A DNA stretch of 16,356 nucleotides from Kiritimatiellia bacterium (GTDB lineage: Bacteria > Verrucomicrobiota > Kiritimatiellia > RFP12 > UBA1067): assembly GCA_017405115.1 (NCBI GenBank), contig JAFRBA010000022.1, forward strand, positions 1 to 16,356, in the 5' to 3' direction. The stretch's first letter is position 1. Every line of letters begins with the position of its first letter. This document shows positions 7,590-13,220 of this stretch, one piece after another. The notes under the pieces are model-generated. The model had not been told where the DNA came from and did not search any database. It saw nothing but the letters and a program-made list of their open reading frames with translations. Position numbers and translations under genes: made by a program.

Positions 7590-8753
7590 CTAGGAGACAC
7601 CGTGTCGTTTGCGCCACTCGCGCATCGTCATCCCGGTTTCCCTATGGAAGATGGTCTTGAAGAACGACACGGAATCATATCCGCAGAAGGAGGGTATTTC
7701 CTCGATGGGGATGTTGCCGCTTCTAAGGAGCGTCATTGCCTTTTCGATTCGGCTTTTCTGGATTGCGCAAAGCATAGAATGCCCGGTGTGGAGCTTGAAT
7801 AGCTGCTCGGCCTGCCGCCTGCCGCATCCCATTTCCCTGACGACATGGTGCGAGGAAATCCTGGAGGCGATGTTGTTCTCTATGAATTCCACGGCCTTGG
7901 TGACTCGCTTGTCGGCGTAGGGCTTCCGGGTGGAGGCGCGCTTCGACACGGCTATGACGCCGTATGTCAGCGTTTCAACGGGGCGTGAAGGATCTTGGAG
8001 ACGGCGTTTGAGCAGTTCGACGGCGTTTTCCCCGCAATGGAAGAAGTTTACGTTGACGCTTGTGAGGTTCGGGGTTACGTTCTGGCATATTTCGTGGATG
8101 TCGTCAACGCTTATCACTGCCATTTCGTCCGGTACGGCGATGCCGACCCTGTGGATTGCGCTGAATACGGACGGAGCGAGGTGGTCTGTCGCGAGGAAGA
8201 GTCCGGCCGGCTTGGGCAGGCCTTGCAGCCATTTGACGAGTTGCCTGCTGCCCTTGCTGTCTTCAGGGGTCTGCCCGAAGTATTCAAAGCAAGGAGCCAA
8301 AGTGGATGCGCGTTCCTTGAAAAGCGCTCCACGCTCGAGACTCCATGCTTCCTTGGATGTGTGGCCGATGAACCCGAAGCTGGCGACATTCCCAAATGCC
8401 TTGAACGTCTCTATTGCGGCGTCGACCGGCTGGACTACGTCCTGGCATGAGCAGTCGAAGATCTGCCTGGCCCGATGGTAGTCACGGCTTATCAGGACGA
8501 CGGGCGTTTCGCCGAACGGTTCGCGTTGTATGGCCCTTGTACTCGATAGCGGGTCGATGATGAACCCGAAGGGGTTGAGCATCGCCTTGATTTTGCGGAT
8601 GTTGGCGGCTGTCGGGCTTTGGGCCGTCTGGAACACCTGCCAGCCGCACTTTGTTGCGGCTGAATAGACGCCGCTTATCTTTTCGCGCAGCGCTTGGTGC
8701 ACTGGATTGCTGATAAGCGCAATGGTTCCGCTTGGGCAAAGTGGCTTGTTCAT
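7590..8753 (-). CDS. XylR-type transcriptional regulator: periplasmic-binding-protein-like sugar domain plus AraC helix-turn-helix
   Basis: This 387-aa protein matches E. coli XylR (392 aa) in layout. Residues 8-270 form a LacI/PBP-like effector domain: GTIALISNP at the start, LFLATDHLAPSVFSAIHRVGIAVPDEMAVISVDD near 185-218, and a TLTYGVIAVSKRAST hinge. Residues 283-387 form an AraC-type DNA-binding domain with two helix-turn-helix units, ending in SFCGYDSVSFFKTIFHRETGMTMREWRKR. It probably senses a sugar or uronate and controls the flanking catabolic genes. The start at 8753 is chosen because the family alignment begins there and a TATAAT lies 7 bases upstream; the open frame to 8897 runs through that promoter. 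There is no Shine-Dalgarno sequence, so the mRNA is probably leaderless. It converges with kduD and is separated from the second operon by the ATPase cassette. Confidence 0.9.
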   Translation of the reverse strand: MNKPLCPSGTIALISNPVHQALREKISGVYSAATKCGWQVFQTAQSPTAANIRKIKAMLNPFGFIIDPLSSTRAIQREPFGETPVVLISRDYHRARQIFDCSCQDVVQPVDAAIETFKAFGNVASFGFIGHTSKEAWSLERGALFKERASTLAPCFEYFGQTPEDSKGSRQLVKWLQGLPKPAGLFLATDHLAPSVFSAIHRVGIAVPDEMAVISVDDIHEICQNVTPNLTSVNVNFFHCGENAVELLKRRLQDPSRPVETLTYGVIAVSKRASTRKPYADKRVTKAVEFIENNIASRISSHHVVREMGCGRRQAEQLFKLHTGHSMLCAIQKSRIEKAMTLLRSGNIPIEEIPSFCGYDSVSFFKTIFHRETGMTMREWRKRHGVS

Positions 8754-8760
8754 GGGCGGA

Positions 8761-8790
8761 ATTATAGCACAGTCCCTCCCGACTGCGCAA
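8761..8790 (-). promoter_or_regulatory. Promoter of the regulator gene, near-leaderless
   Basis: Reading the - strand, TTGCGC (8790-8785), an 18-base spacer and a perfect TATAAT (8766-8761) lie directly before the ATG at 8753. Seven bases separate the -10 from the ATG, which puts the expected transcription start at or next to the start codon. The bases TTCCGCC lie between and form no ribosome binding site. Confidence 0.65.
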
Positions 8791-8801
8791 TCGAGAATAT
8801 T
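8779..8801 (+). repeat. Left copy of a 23-bp direct repeat; candidate operator half-site
   Basis: CCGACTGCGCAATCG, one variable base (A here), then GAATATT. The same 23 bases with a single change occur at 10802-10824 in the same orientation. This copy overlaps the regulator's -35 box and has no inverted partner, while the right copy does. Either it is an operator for the regulator or one end of a duplicated insertion site flanking the ATPase cassette. Confidence 0.75.
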
Positions 8802-8841
8802 CGTAGTTTTATTTTCTTCTTTTAGTAGGAGGAGTTTTGCC

Positions 8842-8885
8842 ATAGACCATAAACCCACTTGACACAAAATGGGTTTATGGTTTAT
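8842..8885. promoter_or_regulatory. Inverted-repeat operator centred on the ATPase promoter -35 box
   Basis: ACCATAAACCCA (8846-8857) and its exact reverse complement TGGGTTTATGGT (8870-8881) are separated by 12 bases. Allowing one mismatch, the arms extend outward to 8842 and 8885. The spacer contains the -35 hexamer, so a dimeric protein bound here would block RNA polymerase. Autoregulation by the downstream protein is a plausible guess, not shown. Confidence 0.75.
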
Positions 8886-8888
8886 ACT
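8859..8888 (+). promoter_or_regulatory. Promoter of the ATPase gene
   Basis: A perfect -35 TTGACA (8859-8864), an 18-base spacer and TATACT (8883-8888) precede the ATG at 8912. This leaves a leader of about 16 bases containing AAAGGG about 10 bases before the start. It is a strong consensus-like promoter, unlike the two flanking promoters in its discriminator. Confidence 0.75.
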
Positions 8889-8911
8889 GTGCGGCAAAGG
8901 GCAACAAAGAC

Positions 8912-10741
8912 ATGAAGAAACTTTCCATAGACGAACAGTCCCGCTACAAGGCAGAACTTGAGAAGTTGCCGATTGGCAGTATCTCGCGCAAGAAAATCGC
9001 CGGCAAGACGAGGTATTATCGCCAGTGGGTTGAGGACGGGCGTACTAAGAGCGTCTACTTGAAGGAGTCGGAAGTAGAAGATGTCCGTAGGCAGATTGAG
9101 AGACGGCGTGAACTTGTAAAGTTGCTTCGCCCATATGGTGTGGCCAAGAAGCGGCTCGCCATTCGAGATTCGGCCATAAAGACAGGACGCGAATTGAGCG
9201 ATTGGGCGGATTTCGTCTCAGGATGGGAGTTTCGGGACGTGTTTCCTGATATCGTCAAGTTCCTGCGCTGGCCGGCCGAGAGCAAGGTGTTGATAGTTTT
9301 CGGAATTCGGCGTACAGGAAAGACGACAATGCTGCAGCAGGCCGTTCGAGCTCTCACGCGCGAAGAGTTTGCGAAGGCGGCATACATAAAGGTCAAGGCG
9401 GGCGATACGCTTGAGTCGATGGACGACAGGCTTTCGCGTCTTCACGGCAGGGGGGTGCGCTATGTGTTCATCGACGAAGTCACGTTGATGGACGACTTCA
9501 TTGACGGAGCCTCGCTTTTTTCCGATGTGTACGCGCCCATGGGGATGAAGATCGTCCTTTCCGGTACCGATTCGCTTGGCTTCAGGATGTCGATCGACCA
9601 GGAGCTGTTTGACCGCGCCTACATGCTTCACACGTCGTTCGTGCCGTTCCGGGAATATTCCCGGCTCCTCAAGATAGACGACATTGACGAATACATCAGC
9701 TATGGCGGACTTCTCAAGCGTGGCGAGAAGAATCTTGACGATCCGCTTGCCAACGAGCCTGACGCGTCGTTTCGCGACGAAGAATCCACTCGTCGCTATA
9801 TCGACACGGCAATCGCCCGCAACATCCAGCATTCGCTGGCATGCTGCCGCGACGGACGGTACTTCGGAGTGCTTCGGGAGCTGTACGAGAAAGACGAGCT
9901 GACCAACGCCATCAACCGCGTCATCGAGGACATGAACCATGAATTTCTTGCGAGTGTCCTGTCTCGGCCATTCAGCTCTTCCGACCTCGGCGTAGCATCC
10001 CGCCAGTTGATGACAGACCGTGTGGCTGAACGCCGCCGCCGACTTGACCGCATGCTGGACAGGGGTGCAGTGACGAAGGAGCTGATGCGCTATCTGGACA
10101 TCCGCAATTCTACATCGCTCAGCGTCCGCGTATCGGACGAGCATGCGGCGGCCATAAAGGCGTATCTCGGGAAACTCGACTTGATACGGGACTGTCCGGT
10201 GCGCAGGCTTCGCGACGATTCCGTGGAAGAAGGGGTTCGCGTCCTGTTCTCGCAGCCGGGCATGCGTTTTTGCCAGGCGGAGGCGCTGGTGCGCGCGATG
10301 ATGAAGGACTCGTCATTCGCGTCAGAGCCGCCTGAAGAGCAAGAGTACGTGACAGGTCGCGTTCTTGACGATGTTCGCGGGCGCATGCTGGAGGATATCG
10401 TCCTCATGGAGACCCTTGCGGTCACGCCGCGCCCGCGCGAGATATTCTCCGGTCGGGAAGTGTTCAAGCTGCAGTTTGAAAGCGGCGAGTTTGACATGGT
10501 GGTGCGCAACCTTGACACTCGGACGTGCGAGCTCTTCGAAGTCAAGCATTCGAGGGAGCGTGTGGACGAGCAGTTTCGCCATTTAGTTGACGCCAATCTT
10601 GTCTCGCGCACTGAAAAGGCGTTTGGCAAGGTCTCGTCCAGGATCGTCCTCTACCGGGGCGAGGACTTCGACCATCCAGCTGGCGTTGCCTATCGGAATG
10701 TCGAGACTTATCTAAAGAACCTCCACTCGCACGTCGGATAA
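8912..10741 (+). CDS. AAA ATPase with DUF6788-like N-terminus and PD-(D/E)XK nuclease-like C-terminus
   Basis: This 609-aa protein is not part of sugar metabolism. Residues 18-75 (IGSISRKKIAGKTRYYRQWV then a basic helix) resemble the DUF6788 domain found at the N-terminus of several mobile or orphan proteins. The ATPase core has Walker A GIRRTGKTT (131-139), Walker B YVFIDEV (184-190, D188/E189) and a sensor-like LSGTDS (216-221), as in the AAA_14/DUF4143-type family. The C-terminus has EFDMVV (D528) followed by CELFEVKHS (E543, K545), a PD-(D/E)XK pattern. Such lone ATPases are common in anaerobe genomes and their function is unsettled; DNA processing, defence or addiction have been suggested. 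It has its own promoter and palindrome and lies between 23-bp direct repeats, so it may be an inserted cassette. The DUF6788 match is from memory of the motif. Confidence 0.8.
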   Translation: MKKLSIDEQSRYKAELEKLPIGSISRKKIAGKTRYYRQWVEDGRTKSVYLKESEVEDVRRQIERRRELVKLLRPYGVAKKRLAIRDSAIKTGRELSDWADFVSGWEFRDVFPDIVKFLRWPAESKVLIVFGIRRTGKTTMLQQAVRALTREEFAKAAYIKVKAGDTLESMDDRLSRLHGRGVRYVFIDEVTLMDDFIDGASLFSDVYAPMGMKIVLSGTDSLGFRMSIDQELFDRAYMLHTSFVPFREYSRLLKIDDIDEYISYGGLLKRGEKNLDDPLANEPDASFRDEESTRRYIDTAIARNIQHSLACCRDGRYFGVLRELYEKDELTNAINRVIEDMNHEFLASVLSRPFSSSDLGVASRQLMTDRVAERRRRLDRMLDRGAVTKELMRYLDIRNSTSLSVRVSDEHAAAIKAYLGKLDLIRDCPVRRLRDDSVEEGVRVLFSQPGMRFCQAEALVRAMMKDSSFASEPPEEQEYVTGRVLDDVRGRMLEDIVLMETLAVTPRPREIFSGREVFKLQFESGEFDMVVRNLDTRTCELFEVKHSRERVDEQFRHLVDANLVSRTEKAFGKVSSRIVLYRGEDFDHPAGVAYRNVETYLKNLHSHVG

Positions 10742-10801
10742 TAATTATTGCCCTAAATCAGATGTTTCTTCTGTAAATGCACATTCTCCCGCTTTCCTTC
10801 A

Positions 10802-10824
10802 CCGACTGCGCAATCGCGAATATT
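10802..10824 (+). repeat. Right copy of the 23-bp direct repeat
   Basis: CCGACTGCGCAATCG, variable base C, then GAATATT. It is 22/23 identical to 8779-8801 and in the same orientation, about 2.0 kb away across the ATPase gene. Here the CGCAATCGCG part is the left arm of an inverted repeat upstream of the second operon. Confidence 0.75.
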
Positions 10825-10841
10825 TTATTTGCGCGATTGCG
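10809..10841. promoter_or_regulatory. Inverted-repeat operator upstream of the second operon
   Basis: CGCAATCGCG (10809-10818) and CGCGATTGCG (10832-10841) are exact reverse complements around a 13-base AT-rich centre. The right arm ends 24 bases before the TATAAT, so a bound protein would touch the -35 region. The left arm recurs in the neighbouring regulator's own promoter, which makes that regulator the prime candidate ligand. A terminator for the ATPase gene is less likely because no T-run follows. The remaining bases from 10742 to 10801 show nothing recognisable. Confidence 0.65.
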
Positions 10842-10865
10842 TCACTTGGCAGGGAATGGATTTGG

Positions 10866-10871
10866 TATAAT
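10866..10871 (+). promoter_or_regulatory. -10 box of the second operon
   Basis: A perfect TATAAT, followed by TTCGCCCAAA and the ATG at 10882. The -35 is weak: TTGGCA at 10846-10851 gives only a 14-base spacer, as expected if an activator is needed. Only ten bases separate the -10 from the ATG and no Shine-Dalgarno is present, so the leader is 0-4 bases. The core mirrors the regulator promoter. Confidence 0.65.
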
Positions 10872-10881
10872 TTCGCCCAAA

Positions 10882-11754
10882 ATGAGCGAGATATTAAAGA
10901 TAGTCTTTCTGGTGCGGGACTGCTCGGCCAACTGGTTTGAGCATGTGCCGGGGTGTCTGGAAGATGGGGCGGGGCGGTTCTATTCGAAGCATCCCGGCTG
11001 GTTCGCGACCGATCTTGAAGGCATGATCGATTGGTGTGTGGCTGATCGGATAAATGCGCTTGCTGTCGAAGGTTTCCTTAGCGACCGGCACGATCCCTAT
11101 CGGTCGAAGGCGCAGGGATTTGATGCGGCTCGGCGAGTTTGCGAATATGCCAAGAAGCGTTGCGTCGCCCTGTGGTTGGTTACGCCACGTCGGGCGGACT
11201 GTGCGATCTACCGCGAACTGTACGATCAGCCGGAGAAGTTCGACTTGCTTTCGCCAGAGCGCATTCGTTGTGAATTGCCCGATCTTTCCGGCATCGCATA
11301 CGAGAACGAGCCGATTGACGGCGGTAAGTTGCTTGATGTCGCGGCGACGGGCCCTGATTTTGTCGTCGAGGCGATTCGTGTGGCCTGTGTGGCGGCGGCG
11401 TCCATGGGGACCGGCAAGATCGTCCTTCGAGTCTCGCCGTCTCCGCATCGGGCGAATGTCGAATTCAACTATCGCGCCTTTGCCTATTTCACGAAGAACC
11501 CGGCGAAGACCTTGCAGGATTTCGTCCGCGACGTCATGGCGCCGCGGCTGGGTGGTCTTGCGGCTGCGACCAGCTATGTCGAATGCGCCGGGCTTGCCTC
11601 TGCGCCGCAGCGCATTCCGGCGGCTGTTCGCGAGCTGGTGAAACTGACGGGCAAGTTGACCGACCATAAGGCGCTCGGGCGTTGGTATTCGCTTGCCGAG
11701 TATCTATGCGCCATTCGGTTCGCGGCCGAGCAACGGGAGGAGGCCCGGTCGTGA
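10882..11754 (+). CDS. Cytoplasmic core-deleted paralogue of the downstream Tat-exported glycosidase-like protein
   Basis: I know of no named family for this 290-aa protein, but it aligns with the next gene product at both ends. MIDWCVADRINALAVEGF matches SIDWCAAHGIDAVGVVGL, and DAARRVCEYAKK (81-92) matches DAARRVCGYARE. ANVEFNYRAFAYF (191-203), FVRDVMAPRLG (214-224) and DHKALGRWYSLAEYL near the C-terminus also have direct counterparts. About 220 residues of the partner, including its METGD and CWCPKC motifs, are replaced by about 60, and there is no signal peptide. It is therefore probably cytoplasmic and non-catalytic: a sensor, binding protein or decaying duplicate. The start at 10882 is set by the promoter at 10866 and by homology beginning there; the open frame back to 10777 runs through the operator. 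It overlaps the next gene by a GTGA. Confidence 0.7.
   Translation: MSEILKIVFLVRDCSANWFEHVPGCLEDGAGRFYSKHPGWFATDLEGMIDWCVADRINALAVEGFLSDRHDPYRSKAQGFDAARRVCEYAKKRCVALWLVTPRRADCAIYRELYDQPEKFDLLSPERIRCELPDLSGIAYENEPIDGGKLLDVAATGPDFVVEAIRVACVAAASMGTGKIVLRVSPSPHRANVEFNYRAFAYFTKNPAKTLQDFVRDVMAPRLGGLAAATSYVECAGLASAPQRIPAAVRELVKLTGKLTDHKALGRWYSLAEYLCAIRFAAEQREEARS
11735..11743 (+). promoter_or_regulatory. Shine-Dalgarno site deciding the GTG start at 11751
   Basis: GGGAGGAGG lies 7 bases before GTG 11751. This, the GTGA overlap with the preceding stop, and the twin-arginine signal that follows fix the start, replacing an upstream in-frame ATG at 11682 inside the previous gene. Confidence 0.8.
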
Positions 11755-13220
11755 ACTTTGGCGTTTCGCGGCGTGATTTCATGGGCGGGGCGCTTGCAGG
11801 CGCGGCGCTTGCGGGTTGCCGGACGGCGGAGAAGCCGTCGCCGCATGTGCCGGGCACGGGAAAGATTCCCTATCGCGTCTTCTGGACGTGGGACAATTCG
11901 CACAACTGGAACGTAAACGTGCCGGGGTCGCAGACCGCCGGCATCGGAAACCCGTACTTGAAGTCCGCCGAGTGGTTTGAACGCGATTACCGCCTGTCGA
12001 TCGACTGGTGCGCCGCCCACGGCATCGATGCGGTCGGCGTTGTCGGCCTTCTGCGGGACTGCCACGGCGGCGTGGACGCGGCGCGTCGCGTGTGCGGCTA
12101 TGCACGAGAGAAGGGCGTTCGCGTCTATTTGATCAGCGGTCTCTACACCTACGGCGGCGTCTACTACGAGGGCAACAGTCCGTGGTCGATGGAACGCTGG
12201 TTCGAGAAGAACATGGACGCCGTCGGCCGTACGCGAGACGGCGGGTGCCTGCAATTCAGGCAGCACGGCTACAATGGCTATGTCAGGCAGTTCGTCGGAT
12301 GTCCGTCGAACGAGAAGATGAACCGCTACATCCTCGATTCGCTCCACTGGGTCTTCACCGCGATTCCCGAACTCGGCGGAATCCAGATGGAGACGGGCGA
12401 CACGCGCGTGTGCTGGTGCCCTAAGTGCATTGAGCGGCGCGGTGAACAGGCGGCGAAGGAGGACATGAGCATCGAGGACATGATCGCGGCATATCCTGAC
12501 GCCGTAGAAGCCGTCCGCGCAGCGAATCCGGACGCCTGGGTCATGTGCGAGACCTACCATCACTTCAACGACGAACCGTGCCGGCAGTTCTATCGGCCAG
12601 ACGCCGAATCGGTCTTTGCGTCCCTCGGGAAGATGCCTTCTGACGTGTTCTGGCAGTGGAAGTGCGATAGGCAGCTTTGGAAGGAAAAGGTTGGCTGGAA
12701 GGAAGGGGACAGGCTGCCGCCCGTGCTCGGACGCTTCCGGCACATGATGCGCGCGCATTCAGGCACTCAGTGGTGGGGCGGTCGCGCGACATGGGCGGTG
12801 GATCTCATTCGAGAGCAGTGCCGCCTGTCGCATGGCTCTGGCATCTGCGGCGTCTCGCTTTTCGGCGAGATTTCGCCGTATCATGCGAACGCCGAGTTCA
12901 ACTATCTTGCGCTTCAGTATTTTGCCGATCATCCTGAAGGCACGCAGGCGCAGTTTGTGCGCGACGTCATGTCTCCGCTGCTCGGCGACGACGAGCTTGC
13001 CGCCAAGTATGCGGCGTATGCGCCGCTCCAATATGCGCCGAAGGGCATTCCCGCCGCGCTGAAGGACATCGCGAAAATCGTGGGCTCAGTCGGAGACCAC
13101 GAGGCGCTCCGGCGCTGGATGTGGCTTGCGAACAATCTCTCTGGCTACGCCTGGAACGCTGCGCATTTCCCGGCGGGACGCCCCCACCCCAATTACGCGC
13201 GCATTTCAAACCAGGTATGA
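11751..13220 (+). CDS. Tat-exported lipoprotein with glycoside-hydrolase-like TIM barrel
   Basis: The 489-aa product begins with a twin-arginine motif SRRDFMGG (6-13) and a lipobox LAGC with C23, so it is folded in the cytoplasm, exported by Tat and lipid-anchored. The mature part looks like a TIM-barrel glycosidase: FWTWDNSHNWN near 44-54 and strand-like GIDAVGVVGLL and VRVYLISGLYTYGG follow. GGIQMETGD (209-217) offers E215 or D217 as acid residues, followed by CWCPKC (221-226), a cysteine cluster also seen in GH20/DUF4838-like enzymes. VSLFGEISP (368-376) is a further strand with an acidic residue. I cannot assign a GH family; GH20-like or DUF4838-like is the closest resemblance. The gene is coupled to its paralogue upstream (GTGA) and to the GH123 fusion downstream (ATGA), so the three probably act on one glycan. 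Confidence 0.7.
   Translation: MNFGVSRRDFMGGALAGAALAGCRTAEKPSPHVPGTGKIPYRVFWTWDNSHNWNVNVPGSQTAGIGNPYLKSAEWFERDYRLSIDWCAAHGIDAVGVVGLLRDCHGGVDAARRVCGYAREKGVRVYLISGLYTYGGVYYEGNSPWSMERWFEKNMDAVGRTRDGGCLQFRQHGYNGYVRQFVGCPSNEKMNRYILDSLHWVFTAIPELGGIQMETGDTRVCWCPKCIERRGEQAAKEDMSIEDMIAAYPDAVEAVRAANPDAWVMCETYHHFNDEPCRQFYRPDAESVFASLGKMPSDVFWQWKCDRQLWKEKVGWKEGDRLPPVLGRFRHMMRAHSGTQWWGGRATWAVDLIREQCRLSHGSGICGVSLFGEISPYHANAEFNYLALQYFADHPEGTQAQFVRDVMSPLLGDDELAAKYAAYAPLQYAPKGIPAALKDIAKIVGSVGDHEALRRWMWLANNLSGYAWNAAHFPAGRPHPNYARISNQV

Noticed and set aside
8754..8897. N-terminal extension of the regulator to 8897
   Set aside because: It would run through the regulator's own TATAAT and the ATPase promoter; XylR-like homology begins just after 8753.
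10809..10841. Intrinsic terminator of the ATPase gene
   Set aside because: The stem has a 13-base loop and no T-run after it, and its arm recurs in another promoter, which fits an operator better.
10777..10881. N-terminal extension of the 290-aa protein
   Set aside because: It covers the inverted repeat and the TATAAT; homology to the paralogue starts after 10882.
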